This document shows, piece after piece, positions 8,476-17,468 of a DNA stretch of 64,000 nt. Source of the DNA: Chromatiaceae bacterium (GTDB taxonomy: Bacteria; Pseudomonadota; Gammaproteobacteria; Chromatiales; Chromatiaceae). The stretch is from assembly GCA_024235395.1 (NCBI GenBank), contig JACKMK010000003.1, forward strand, positions 682,001 through 746,000, read 5' to 3'. A program made the position numbers and the translations under genes. The notes beneath the pieces were generated by a model. The model saw nothing but the letters and a program-made list of their open reading frames with translations, did no database searches and was not told where the DNA came from. Positions within the stretch are counted from its first letter, which is position 1. Every line of letters starts with the position of its first letter.

Positions 8476-9830
8476 ACAAGAAACAAAGTGGCAAGGCCGA
8501 GAAACGACAGGAATCCGACCACGTCGGTGACGGTGGTCAGCAGCACCGATCCGGCCAGCGCGGGATCGATGCCGATGCGCTCCAGCAGCAGCGGCAGGAC
8601 CGACCCGGTGATGGCGGCAAACACCAGGTTGATGGTGATCGCTGCGGCGATCAGGATCGCGATGGCCGCGCTGTGGAACCAGACGCCCGCGATGACTGCG
8701 ACGACGACTGCCCAGATCAGGCTGTTCAGCGTGCCGACGGCCAGTTCCTTGAACATCAGCGCCCGGGCATTCTTCGAGCTCAACTGACCGAGTGCGATAC
8801 CGCGAATTGCCAGCGTGAGCGTCTGGCTGCCGGCGATCCCGCCCATACTGGCGACGATCGGCATCAACACCGCCAGCGCGACCACCTTGGTCAGGGTCTC
8901 CTCGAATTGCCCGATCACCCATGACGCCAGAAATGCGGTCGCGAGGTTGATGCCCAGCCACAGTGCGCGGCGGCGCGTACTCGCCAGTACCGGTGCAAAC
9001 ATGTCTTCGTCTTCAGAGAGGCCCGCTCGCCCCATGAACTGGTGCTCGCCCTCTTCGCGGATGACGTCGATGACGTCGTCGACAGTGATACGGCCCAGCA
9101 GCCTGCCGTCGTGGTCCACCACCGGGGCCGACAGCATGTCGTGGGCCTCGAACCGCCTGGCCACCTCGCTGGTCAACATCTCTGCGCGGATCGGCTGCAT
9201 GGCCAGGCTCATGGCCTCGGCCACGGTGTCCTCGGGGTTGCGCGTCACCAGCTGCGAGAGCATCAGTATGCCCAGGTAGCCGTCGTCGCGATTCACCACG
9301 AACAACTTGTCGGTATCCTCGGGCACGCCGTCGCCGAGGCGACGCAGGTAGCGCAACACCACGTCCAGCGTGACTTCCGGGCGGACCGTCACCGTGTCGG
9401 TGTTCATCAGACCGCCGGCGGTGTCCTCCGGATAGGAGAGCACCGTTTCGAGACGCTTGCGGCGCTGGTCGTCGAGGGCGTTCATCACCTCTGCGGTGAT
9501 CGCGGACGGCATCTGCTGGACCAGGTCGGCGAGGTCGTCGAGGTCCAGCTTCTCGGTGGCCGCGAGGAGTTCCTCCGGCGCCATGTGGCGGATCAGTGCG
9601 GCGCGCACCTCGTCGGTAACCAGCAGCAGGATCTCGCCGTCCTGCGTTTCATCGACCAGGTTCCAGATGATCTCGCGCTCACCGGCTGGCAGGGACTCGA
9701 GCAGGTGAGCGATTTCCGCCGGCGCAAGGCTGCGCAGAAGCCGCGAGGCCGCGCGCACCGCGCCCGAGGCGAGGATATCCTGCAGCTGATGCAGGCGGGA
9801 GTCTTCGCTATTTTCGGCGGCGGCGCTCAT
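8472..9830 (-). CDS. mgtE: Magnesium transporter MgtE
   Basis: A 452-residue protein with the full MgtE architecture: an N-terminal helical magnesium-sensing domain (residues roughly 15-140), a pair of CBS domains (about 140-265, including LLGRITVDDVIDVI) and five C-terminal membrane helices with MGGIAGSQTLTLAIRG and the conserved NLVFAAITGSVLPLLLERIGIDPA pore region. It imports Mg2+ across the inner membrane and is gated by cytosolic Mg2+. The gene follows ptsI after a 104-base gap and overlaps the downstream methyltransferase start. Confidence 0.93.
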   Translation of the reverse strand: MSAAAENSEDSRLHQLQDILASGAVRAASRLLRSLAPAEIAHLLESLPAGEREIIWNLVDETQDGEILLLVTDEVRAALIRHMAPEELLAATEKLDLDDLADLVQQMPSAITAEVMNALDDQRRKRLETVLSYPEDTAGGLMNTDTVTVRPEVTLDVVLRYLRRLGDGVPEDTDKLFVVNRDDGYLGILMLSQLVTRNPEDTVAEAMSLAMQPIRAEMLTSEVARRFEAHDMLSAPVVDHDGRLLGRITVDDVIDVIREEGEHQFMGRAGLSEDEDMFAPVLASTRRRALWLGINLATAFLASWVIGQFEETLTKVVALAVLMPIVASMGGIAGSQTLTLAIRGIALGQLSSKNARALMFKELAVGTLNSLIWAVVVAVIAGVWFHSAAIAILIAAAITINLVFAAITGSVLPLLLERIGIDPALAGSVLLTTVTDVVGFLSFLGLATLFLV

Positions 9831-9934
9831 GCTGGCGGGCAGGGTTTCGTAAAGGTGTTGGGGTATCCGCTGAGTTTAGCAGCATGCGTTGCATGCCGCG
9901 GGGTGTGTCGGCGTGAGCCTGCGGAAGCGGTGAT

Positions 9935-11668
9935 TCAGTCGGCGGTATCGCCAAGCGCCAGCAGGGCGCTGGGTTCGATCGGTTCGTTGGCGTCGAACAG
10001 ATCGTCGACGGCCCGGGTGAGCCGTGCGGCATCCAGGTCACGGATCTGCTCGCGCGCGTCCAGCAGCGCGCTGGGCTGCATGCTGAACTCGCGCAGTCCC
10101 ATCGCCAGCAGCAAGGGAATGAAGCGTGCGTCACCGGCCATCTCGCCGCACATGCTCACCGGTACGCCCTCCGCGCGACCGGCCAGGATCACCTCGCGGA
10201 TCAGCCGCAGCACCGCGGGGTGGGCCGGGTCGTAGAGGTAGTTGAGCTCATCATCGACCCGGTCGATCGCCAGCGTGTACTGGATCAGGTCATTGGTCCC
10301 GATCGACAGGAAGTCTAGATGTTGCGCGAAAGCCCGGGCGTTCAGCGCGGCCGCAGGTACCTCGATCATGCCGCCGATCGGCAGGTGCCGGTCGTATTCG
10401 ATGCCCTCGGCGTCCAATTGCAGCATCGCCTGGGTAATGATCCGTTCCGTCTGGGCCACCTCCCAGGTGGTGGTCAGCATCGGCAGCATGATGCGCACCG
10501 GTCCGTACGCCGATGCGCGCAGGATGGCGCGTATCTGTGGCAGGAACAGCTCCGGCTCCTTGAGGCACAGACGGATGGCGCGCAGTCCCAGCGCCGGGTT
10601 GCTCGACGCCTGCGCATGGCTCGCCCCGCCGGGCTGCTTGTCGGCCCCCAGGTCGAGCGTGCGGATCGTCGTCGGCCGGCCCTGCATACCCTCGACGACC
10701 GCGAGATAGGCCGCGAAATGTTCCTCTTCGGAGGGTGGTGATTCGCGGTTCATGTAGAGAAACTCGGTACGAAACAGCCCGACACCCTGGGCGCCGTTGG
10801 CACGCGCGATGGCGACGTCGTCGGCCAGTTCGATGTTCGCCAGCAAAACGACTCTTTCGCCGTCGCGTGTGACCGGGACGCGATCACCCTGCCGTCTCAA
10901 TTCGGCGGTGCGCTGGATCTCCGCTGCACGCCGCCCTTCGAACTCCGCGAGGACCTCCCTGTCACAGTCGGCGAGCACGACGCCGCTGCCGGCGTCCAGG
11001 ACCAGCGGTTCACCGTGCTGCAGGCAGGCCGTTGCGCCTCGCGTGCCAACCACGCCCGGTATGCTCAGGCTGCGTGCGAGGATCGCCGTGTGCGACATCG
11101 GACCGCCGTACTCGGTGACGAACCCCGCGATCCCCTGGTTCTTCATCAGGATCATGTCCGCGGGTGTCAGGTCCTCGGCGAGTACGATGCGGCCGTTCAG
11201 GTCGCCGAACGGTGCCTCGTTTTGTTCGAGCAGGATGCACATGATCCGGTTGACCACGTGATCCAGGTCGTCGCGTCGCGTACGCAGATAGGCATCATCC
11301 ATCTGCTCGAACACCCGCATCAGGCGTTCGCGGTGTTGCTGCAGAGCCCATTCCGCACTCAGTCTTTCGCTGCGGATCAGGTTGATGGGCTGGCCGGAGA
11401 TCGCCCGGTCCTCGAGCATCAGCAGATGGGTATCGATGAACTCCGCGATCTCCGATGGCGTATCGCACGGGATCTGTTCGCGGATGGCGCGCAGCTGTTC
11501 GCCTGCGATCCGGATCGCCGCCTCGAAACGAAAGATCTCCGCTTCGATCTGATCGTGTTCGATCCAACCCGGAGTTGCACAGACCGGACCGCGTGACACC
11601 AGATACGCGTCGCCGATCGCGATGCGGGTGCCGCCTCCGACACCGATGCCGACGCAGGCGACTGTCAT
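9935..11668 (-). CDS. ptsI: Phosphoenolpyruvate-protein phosphotransferase (PTS enzyme I)
   Basis: A 577-residue enzyme I that transfers phosphate from PEP to HPr. The phosphorylated His is in GGPMSHTAILARSL (about residue 191), and the C-terminal PEP-binding TIM barrel shows GVGLFRTEFLYM, MLPMLTTTWE and SIGTNDLIQYTLAIDR plus the cysteine-containing SMCGEMAGD. The ATG overlaps the ptsH stop (ATGA). No sugar permease (EIIB/EIIC) gene accompanies it, so the system here is probably regulatory rather than for sugar uptake. Confidence 0.95.
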   Translation of the reverse strand: MTVACVGIGVGGGTRIAIGDAYLVSRGPVCATPGWIEHDQIEAEIFRFEAAIRIAGEQLRAIREQIPCDTPSEIAEFIDTHLLMLEDRAISGQPINLIRSERLSAEWALQQHRERLMRVFEQMDDAYLRTRRDDLDHVVNRIMCILLEQNEAPFGDLNGRIVLAEDLTPADMILMKNQGIAGFVTEYGGPMSHTAILARSLSIPGVVGTRGATACLQHGEPLVLDAGSGVVLADCDREVLAEFEGRRAAEIQRTAELRRQGDRVPVTRDGERVVLLANIELADDVAIARANGAQGVGLFRTEFLYMNRESPPSEEEHFAAYLAVVEGMQGRPTTIRTLDLGADKQPGGASHAQASSNPALGLRAIRLCLKEPELFLPQIRAILRASAYGPVRIMLPMLTTTWEVAQTERIITQAMLQLDAEGIEYDRHLPIGGMIEVPAAALNARAFAQHLDFLSIGTNDLIQYTLAIDRVDDELNYLYDPAHPAVLRLIREVILAGRAEGVPVSMCGEMAGDARFIPLLLAMGLREFSMQPSALLDAREQIRDLDAARLTRAVDDLFDANEPIEPSALLALGDTAD

Positions 11669-11934
11669 TCGCCTTCTCCGAACTTGTTGTCGATCAGGTC
11701 GACAAGCGCTGCCATCGCCTGTTCTTCACCCTCGCCGTCGACCGTCAGGTGCAACACGGTCCCCTGGCTCGCAGCGAGCATCATGACGCCCATGATGCTC
11801 TTGCCGTTGACCCGCTGGCCGTTCTTGTGAAGCATCACCTCGGCCGCGTAGCCACTCGCGACGTTGACCAGCTTGGCCGCGGCTCTCGCGTGCAGGCCGA
11901 GTCTGTTTGATATGGTCACGTCACGAGCCAGCAT
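11665..11934 (-). CDS. ptsH: Phosphocarrier protein HPr
   Basis: An 89-residue HPr. The enzyme I phosphorylation site His15 is in NRLGLHARAAAKLV and Ser46 is in GKSIMGVMML, the target of HPr kinase, whose gene lies upstream in the same cluster. Having both sites intact implies control by both PEP and HprK. It is flanked by the EIIA-Man gene (13 bases upstream) and overlaps ptsI by four bases. Confidence 0.94.
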   Translation of the reverse strand: MLARDVTISNRLGLHARAAAKLVNVASGYAAEVMLHKNGQRVNGKSIMGVMMLAASQGTVLHLTVDGEGEEQAMAALVDLIDNKFGEGE

Positions 11935-11947
11935 GGTCGGTTTCTCT

Positions 11948-12355
11948 TCAGGTGTCTGCCTTGGGCAGGGGACAGGTCATGATCCCGCGGGCCCCGCCCT
12001 CGGCTGCCTTGCTCCCCAGCGTGTCGAGGTCGTCCTGCGGGTAATTGAACACCCTGACCAGCATCGGCAGGTTGAGACCGGAAAGGACCACGGTTCCGAG
12101 CCTGTTGCACGCGACCTGTTGGGCGATGTTGTGCGGCGTGGCGCCGTAGATGTCGGTCAGGACCAGTACGCCGCTGCCGCGGTCGAGTACCTTGAGCATG
12201 CTGCGTGCACTTTCCAGTGCAGGTTCCACCGGTGCATCGGGGGGTACCTCGAGGCATTTGATCGGCAGGGTCATGCGCCCGATGATGCGGCTTGCAATGT
12301 GCAGCATCGCCGAGCCGACACCGGGGTGAGTGATCAGCAGGACCCCAACGCTCAT
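11948..12355 (-). CDS. PTS EIIA component, mannose family
   Basis: A 135-residue protein with the fold of mannose-type EIIA; the phosphorylatable His is residue 10 (MSVGVLLITHPGVGSAM). It also shows GVLVLTDIYGATPHNIA and VRVFNYPQDDL segments. No EIIB, EIIC or EIID genes are nearby, so it probably acts as a regulatory phosphate acceptor. Its ATG overlaps the rapZ stop by four bases. The same arrangement, rapZ followed by an orphan EIIA-Man, HPr and EI, is found in other proteobacteria. Confidence 0.9.
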   Translation of the reverse strand: MSVGVLLITHPGVGSAMLHIASRIIGRMTLPIKCLEVPPDAPVEPALESARSMLKVLDRGSGVLVLTDIYGATPHNIAQQVACNRLGTVVLSGLNLPMLVRVFNYPQDDLDTLGSKAAEGGARGIMTCPLPKADT

Positions 12356-13236
12356 GGCAACTCCCGGTGGCTACGCACGACCTTGAGCCCTTGGTCGGTC
12401 AGGAAGCGCGCCAGCTCTTCGATCAGGTAGACGGATCGATGCTGCCCGCCGGTGCAGCCGATCGCGATCGTCAGGTAACTGCGGCCCTCGCGTTCGAAGC
12501 AGGGTATCCATTGGGTCAGGAAATCACTGATATGGCTGAGCAGGCCGCGTACCTGCAGATCGTGCCCGAGGAAGTTTGCGACCTCCGGGTCCTTGCCGGT
12601 GAGCGGCCTCAGGTCGGGATGCCAGTGTGGGTTTGGCAGGCAGCGCGCATCGAACACGAAATCGGCGTTGCGCGGCACGCCATGCTTGAACCCGAACGAT
12701 TGCAGCATGATCGACATCTCGCCGCGCTCGCGTTCGGCGACGCGCGCGCGGATGATCTCACGCAGTTCGTGCAGCGTGGTGCGCGTCGTGTCGATCTTGA
12801 GACGGGCCAGGTCGAGCAGTGGATTCAGCAGCTTGCGTTCGAGGTCGATGGCCTGTTGCAGGGTACGCCCATCGTCGGTCAGCGGGTGACGCCGACGGGT
12901 CTCGCTGAAGCGCTGCATCAGGACGGCATCTTCGGCATCCAGGAAGACCACCTCGCAGTCCACGCCATGGTCACGCAGGCGCTTGATCAGGCCAGGCAGT
13001 TGATCGAGTTCGTTGCCCGGGTTACGCGCATCGATGCCGATTGCAGTCTGGCCGCGGGATTTGGTCGGATGCAGGGTGATGTCACGGACCAGGGCCTCGA
13101 ACAGGCTGACCGGCAGATTGTCGATGCAGTAGTAGCCGACGTCCTCGAGTACGTGCAAGGCGATACTCTTGCCGGAGCCGGAGAGGCCGGTCACCAGTAC
13201 TACTCGCGGGACGTCGTTGTTGTCGTCGTATGTCAT
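12352..13236 (-). CDS. rapZ: RNase adapter / NTP-binding protein RapZ
   Basis: A 294-residue protein. I chose the ATG at 13236 because MTYDDNNDVPRVVLVTGLSGSGKS begins as the family does; a longer upstream start adds 13 non-conserved residues. Walker A is GLSGSGKS (residues 17-24), followed by YYCIDNLPVSL, and the C-terminal RNA-binding domain carries SFGFKHG, DARCLPNPHW and IGCTGGQHRSVYL. In E. coli RapZ guides RNase E to the GlmZ small RNA and so tunes amino-sugar synthesis. It lies between hprK and EIIA-Man in the PTS cluster. Confidence 0.95.
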   Translation of the reverse strand: MTYDDNNDVPRVVLVTGLSGSGKSIALHVLEDVGYYCIDNLPVSLFEALVRDITLHPTKSRGQTAIGIDARNPGNELDQLPGLIKRLRDHGVDCEVVFLDAEDAVLMQRFSETRRRHPLTDDGRTLQQAIDLERKLLNPLLDLARLKIDTTRTTLHELREIIRARVAERERGEMSIMLQSFGFKHGVPRNADFVFDARCLPNPHWHPDLRPLTGKDPEVANFLGHDLQVRGLLSHISDFLTQWIPCFEREGRSYLTIAIGCTGGQHRSVYLIEELARFLTDQGLKVVRSHRELP

Positions 13237-13320
13237 GCCTGTGGTCCGACCCAGGTCAGGGGGCGTGCGTACCAAGGCCTAAAGTTTAGCCGCTGTGTCT
13301 TTGCGGCGCTGCGGCCCTGG

Positions 13321-14265
13321 TCATCGCTGGTCCAGGATCGCCTGCTGCTGGCGTTCGATCAGCACCTCGGTGGCATCGTAGCCCTTGAGGCGCAACAGGT
13401 GGTTGCGCACCGCGGATTCGACGAGTACCGCGAGATTGCGTCCCGGAGCGACCGGTACCGTGACCTGCGGGATGGATACGCCGAGTACGTCGCGGTTGGC
13501 ATAGGCCCCGGACAGGCGGTCCATGCCGGCGATCTCGTCGGATGACATGCGCTTCAGATGTACGATCAGCCGCAGGTATTTGGTGCGCTTGATCGAGCTG
13601 TCGCCGAACATGGCGCGGATGTTGAGAATCCCCAGGCCGCGCACCTCCAGGAACTCGCGCAACAAGGCTGGACAGGTGCCGCTGATGATGTCCGGTGCGA
13701 TGCGCGTGAACTCCGGTGCGTCGTCCGCAACCAGGCGGTTGCCGCGGGTGATCAGGTCGAGTGCCAGCTCGCTCTTGCCGACCGCAGGGTCGCCGGTCAG
13801 CAGCACGCCCATGCCGAGCACTTCCAGAAAGACGCCGTGCAGCGTGGTCTTTTCCGACAGGAACAGCGAGGCGTAGTACTGGAGGTTGTCCAGCACCTGG
13901 CTGTCCGGCAGGGGCGATCGCATCAAGGCGACCTCGGCGCGATCGGCAAGTGCGGGTAGCTCCGGAGGGCCTTCGATGCCGTTGACGAGCACGACCAGTG
14001 CCGGCTGCTCGGCGAATAGCTGTTGCAGGGCCTGTTGGCGATTGGCCGGCTGCAGACTGTCGAGGTAGGTTTCCTCGGCTGGGCCGATTACCTGCACACG
14101 GTTGGGATGGATGTAGTTCAGGGGGCCGGCGACGATGCCGCTGCCGGTGTCGCTCGTACCCGACAGCAGCGTCTTGTTGCTTCCTGATCTGCCGGCCACC
14201 CAGACGAGTTGCAGGCGCTCGCTGAGCGCGTCAACGAGGTCGTTGACGCGAATGCTATGCGGCAT
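13321..14265 (-). CDS. hprK: HPr kinase/phosphorylase
   Basis: A 314-residue HprK. Walker A is GDPAVGKS at residues 158-165 and the family signature EVRGLGILNIRAMFG follows, with a preceding N-terminal DRTGG-like domain and LHGVFLEVLGMGVLL. It phosphorylates and dephosphorylates Ser46 of HPr. Its start overlaps the ptsN stop by about 11 bases, so the two are probably translated together. HprK is absent from E. coli but occurs in many other proteobacteria, where it is tied to regulatory PTS branches. Confidence 0.95.
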   Translation of the reverse strand: MPHSIRVNDLVDALSERLQLVWVAGRSGSNKTLLSGTSDTGSGIVAGPLNYIHPNRVQVIGPAEETYLDSLQPANRQQALQQLFAEQPALVVLVNGIEGPPELPALADRAEVALMRSPLPDSQVLDNLQYYASLFLSEKTTLHGVFLEVLGMGVLLTGDPAVGKSELALDLITRGNRLVADDAPEFTRIAPDIISGTCPALLREFLEVRGLGILNIRAMFGDSSIKRTKYLRLIVHLKRMSSDEIAGMDRLSGAYANRDVLGVSIPQVTVPVAPGRNLAVLVESAVRNHLLRLKGYDATEVLIERQQQAILDQR

Positions 14266-14719
14266 GGGTCGTGGAGTGCCCGGTGAGGATTGTCATCGCC
14301 TCCTCGGCATCCGCTTCGCGCAGCTGGTTTCGCAGCTCGGCCTCGTTGAACATTCCGGCCAATGTGGCGAGCAGCTGGAGGTGCTCCTCGGTGGCATCGT
14401 CCGGCACCAACAGGGCGAATACCAGATCGACCGGGTTGCCATCCAGGGCATCGAACTCCACGGGTTCGGCAAGCCGCAGGAAGGCCCCGCGGCTGTCTTG
14501 TATCCCCGGCATCCGCGCGTGCGGCAGCGCGACCCCACCCGCGAGACCGGTGGAGCCGAGCCGCTCGCGTTCCAGCAGGCGTTCGAAGATCTGCTCGGCA
14601 GGCGGCTCATCGGCGGTCGCCGCGAGCAGGCGCGCGGCCTGTTCGAGGATTCGTTTCTTGCTCGACGCCGGATCTGCGACGCTGATGCTGCTCAGTGCAA
14701 GGATGCCTTCGGGTAACAT
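14255..14719 (-). CDS. ptsN: Nitrogen-regulatory PTS EIIA (EIIA-Ntr)
   Basis: A 154-residue EIIA of the fructose/nitrogen family. The phosphorylated His is residue 67 (GGVALPHARMPG), within a STGLAGGVALPHAR context. EIIA-Ntr regulates potassium transport, sigma-54 related functions and envelope stress in other proteobacteria. It lies between hpf and hprK, the standard rpoN-hpf-ptsN order. Confidence 0.94.
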   Translation of the reverse strand: MLPEGILALSSISVADPASSKKRILEQAARLLAATADEPPAEQIFERLLERERLGSTGLAGGVALPHARMPGIQDSRGAFLRLAEPVEFDALDGNPVDLVFALLVPDDATEEHLQLLATLAGMFNEAELRNQLREADAEEAMTILTGHSTTHAA

Positions 14720-14736
14720 GGCGACGGGAATTCAGC

Positions 14737-15069
14737 TCATCCGGCGGCTTCTGCCGATTCCCTGTGGCCACCGCCGTTGTTGCGGTGACTCTTGATTTTC
14801 TCCTTGTGGCGCAACACCTGCCGGTCCAGTTTGTCGACCAGAGAATCGATCGCCGCGTACATGTCCTGATGAACGGCATCGGCAAACACATCCGCGCCCG
14901 CAATATGTACGGTCGCTTCCGCCTTTTGTTCCAGCTTTTCAACGCTGAGGATGACATGCACATTGGTGACATGATCGAAATGCCGCTCCAGTCGCGCGAT
15001 CTTCTCGTCGACATAGGAGCGCAGGGCATCGGTGATGTCGACATGGTGACCGGTCAGGTTGACTTGCAT
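14737..15069 (-). CDS. hpf: Ribosome hibernation promoting factor
   Basis: A 110-residue HPF/YfiA-family protein that inactivates ribosomes in stationary phase. The ATG at 15069 follows a strong ribosome site (AAGGAG, eight bases upstream) and begins MQVNLTGHHVDITDALRSYV as the family does; an upstream start at 15204 would run into rpoN and is rejected. The two conserved beta-alpha units (VHVILSVEKLEQKAEATVHI and AAIDSLVDKLDRQVLRHKEK) are present. This is the short form, without the C-terminal dimerisation domain. Confidence 0.94.
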   Translation of the reverse strand: MQVNLTGHHVDITDALRSYVDEKIARLERHFDHVTNVHVILSVEKLEQKAEATVHIAGADVFADAVHQDMYAAIDSLVDKLDRQVLRHKEKIKSHRNNGGGHRESAEAAG

Positions 15070-15094
15070 GGTTTTCTCCTTGCGGTTAAGCGCT

Positions 15095-16594
15095 TTAGGC
15101 CAAGCGCTTGCGTTCGTTCGATGGCGGGATGGCCATCGATTCACGGTATTTGGCAACCGTCCTGCGCGCCACGTTGATCCCCTGATCAGCGAGTATGGCG
15201 GCAATCTTGTTGTCGGAAAGGGGTTTATTGGGTTTTTCGGCGCCGATCAGCTTCTTGATGAGGGCACGGATCGCAGTCGCTGAGGCCTCGCCGCCGCTCG
15301 CCGTGCTGACGTGGCTGGAAAAGAAATACTTGAACTCGAGGGTGCCGCGCGGCGTATGCATGTATTTCTGCGTCGTCACCCTCGAGATGGTCGATTCGTG
15401 CATCTCGAGCGCCTCGGCGATATCGCGCAGCACCAGCGGCTTCATCGCTTCTTCTCCGTATTCGAAGAAGTTGCGCTGAAAGTCGACGATGCGTGTGGCG
15501 ACCCGCAGCAGGGTGTCGTTGCGGCTCTGCAGGCTCTTGATGAACCACCTTGCTTCCTGCAGGTGGTTTTTCATCGTGACGTTGTCGGCGCTGTTGTCGG
15601 CGCGCCGGATCATGCTGGCGTACTCGGCATTCACACGCAGTTTGGGTGCGGCATCCGGATTCAGTTCCACGCGCCACTGGTTGTTGTGTTTGTAGACGAA
15701 CACGTCGGGCTCGATGTAACTCGGCGACTCGCTGGCCACGCTGGTGCCCGGGCGCGGATTCAGCGAACGGATCAGGTGGATCACCGACAGGAGTTCGTCG
15801 CCCTCGAGCTTCAGCCGGCGGCGCATCTGCGCCTCATCCTGCTGCGCAAGCAGGTCGAAATGCTCGTCCACCAGCGTGATCGCCTCGCGCCGCCACTCGA
15901 AATCTTCCGGCAGCTGGCGCAGCTGCAGCAGCAGACACTCGCGCAGGTCGCGCGCCGCGATGCCCGGTGGATCGAACGCCTGCACCCTGTGCAGCACGGC
16001 CTCGACCTCGTCGAGTTCGATATCCGGTATGTCGGTGCTGGCGAGGATGTCTTCCAGTGGCGCGCTCAGGTAGCCGTCGTCGTTGATCGCGTCGATGATC
16101 GCCTCGGCGATCGCCAGATCGGTCGGGCTGAAAGGGGTCAGCTGCATCTGCCACACGAGGTGGTCGCGCAGCGACTCGCCGACGCTCTGCTGATTGAGGA
16201 AATCCTGATTTTCGTCGCCACCACCCGCGCCGGCGCTGCTCACCGGGGTCACGCTGTCGTAGATATCGTCCCAGACCGTGTCGACCGGCAGTTCGTCGGG
16301 CATCGATTCGGATTCGATCGAGATCTCGCTTTCGTTGTTCGGATCGTTCTTGCCCGGTTCGGCGGCGAGTTGATCGGCGCCGTCCGATTCGCCCGTCAGC
16401 CCGCCGCGCTCGGAATCGCCGTCGTCGGTGCGCGACGATTCCTCCTCGGCCTCGAGCATCAGGTTCGATTCCAGCGCATCCTGGATCTCCTGTTTGAGGT
16501 CGAGCGTCGACAGCTGCAGCAGCTTGATAGCCTGCTGCAACTGGGGCGTCATCGTCAGGTGTTGGCCCAGGCGAAGCTGGATCGTGGGCTTCAT
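15095..16594 (-). CDS. rpoN: RNA polymerase sigma-54 factor
   Basis: A 499-residue sigma-54. The N-terminal activator-interacting region is glutamine-rich (LGQHLTMTPQLQQAIKLLQLS), followed by an acidic linker (residues about 50-115), the core-binding domain, and the C-terminal RpoN box ARRTVAKYRE near the end. It recognises -24/-12 promoters. It follows lptB after 129 bases and precedes hpf by 25 bases, the standard arrangement. No clear -24/-12 promoter was found by eye in this window. Confidence 0.97.
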   Translation of the reverse strand: MKPTIQLRLGQHLTMTPQLQQAIKLLQLSTLDLKQEIQDALESNLMLEAEEESSRTDDGDSERGGLTGESDGADQLAAEPGKNDPNNESEISIESESMPDELPVDTVWDDIYDSVTPVSSAGAGGGDENQDFLNQQSVGESLRDHLVWQMQLTPFSPTDLAIAEAIIDAINDDGYLSAPLEDILASTDIPDIELDEVEAVLHRVQAFDPPGIAARDLRECLLLQLRQLPEDFEWRREAITLVDEHFDLLAQQDEAQMRRRLKLEGDELLSVIHLIRSLNPRPGTSVASESPSYIEPDVFVYKHNNQWRVELNPDAAPKLRVNAEYASMIRRADNSADNVTMKNHLQEARWFIKSLQSRNDTLLRVATRIVDFQRNFFEYGEEAMKPLVLRDIAEALEMHESTISRVTTQKYMHTPRGTLEFKYFFSSHVSTASGGEASATAIRALIKKLIGAEKPNKPLSDNKIAAILADQGINVARRTVAKYRESMAIPPSNERKRLA

Positions 16595-16723
16595 TCGGTC
16601 TCTTGCTGGTACGAAACTTGTTTATGCTTCCGTCGAGTTCATTCTAGCGCAACTGTCCGGCGGTCGACGCAAGTACATTTGGCGCCCCGATTGACCGGTG
16701 TCACCCGATGCCGCCCGGTCGTC

Positions 16724-17449
16724 TTACAGCCGAAAGTGCTCGCCGAGGTAGACAGTCCTGACTTCGGGGTTCGCGAGGATCTCGTCCGGTGGGCCCTGGG
16801 CGAGGACCGCCCCTTCGTTGATGATATAGGCGCGGCTGCAGATCCCAAGGGTCTCGCGGACGTTGTGGTCCGTGATCAGAACCCCGATCCCACGATCGGC
16901 GAGCTGGCCGACGATCCGCTGGATATCGACCACCGATATCGGATCGATGCCGGCAAAGGGTTCGTCGAGCAGGATGAAACGGGGCTGTACCGCCAGGGCG
17001 CGGGCGATCTCGAGGCGCCGGCGTTCGCCGCCCGACAGGCTGATCGCCAGGTTGTCGCGCAGGTGGCGGATGCCGAATTCGTGCAGCAGCTGGTCGCAGC
17101 GCGCCTCGCGTTGTTGGCGGTCCAGCTCGGGGCGGGTCTCGAGGATCGCCAGGATGTTCTGCGCGACGCTGAGTCGGCGGAAGATCGAGGGCTCCTGTGC
17201 CAGGTACCCCAGGCCGAGGCGGGCGCGGGCATGCATCGCCTTGTCGGTGAGGTCGTGTTCGCCGAGTATCACGCGGCCCCGGTCCGCGGGTATCAGCCCG
17301 GCCATCATATAGAACGTCGTGGTCTTGCCCGCACCGTTGGGACCCAGCAGGCCGACGACTTCGCCATCGTGCAGGTGCAGCGAGACGCCGTTGACCACCG
17401 CTCGCCCGCGGTAGCGTTTCACCAGGTCTTCGGCGGCGAGGCGGGTCAT
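16724..17449 (-). CDS. lptB: LPS export ABC transporter ATPase LptB
   Basis: A 241-residue ABC ATPase. The start at 17449 (MTRLAAEDLVKRYRG) is preferred over an upstream one because it matches the family and leaves a 19-base gap to lptA. Walker A is GPNGAGKTT, the signature is LSGGERRRLEIARAL and Walker B is RFILLDEPFAGIDP. With LptFG (not in the window) and LptC it powers LPS extraction from the inner membrane. Confidence 0.95.
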   Translation of the reverse strand: MTRLAAEDLVKRYRGRAVVNGVSLHLHDGEVVGLLGPNGAGKTTTFYMMAGLIPADRGRVILGEHDLTDKAMHARARLGLGYLAQEPSIFRRLSVAQNILAILETRPELDRQQREARCDQLLHEFGIRHLRDNLAISLSGGERRRLEIARALAVQPRFILLDEPFAGIDPISVVDIQRIVGQLADRGIGVLITDHNVRETLGICSRAYIINEGAVLAQGPPDEILANPEVRTVYLGEHFRL

Positions 17450-17468
17450 CGTCGGGAGGCGGGGCGGA

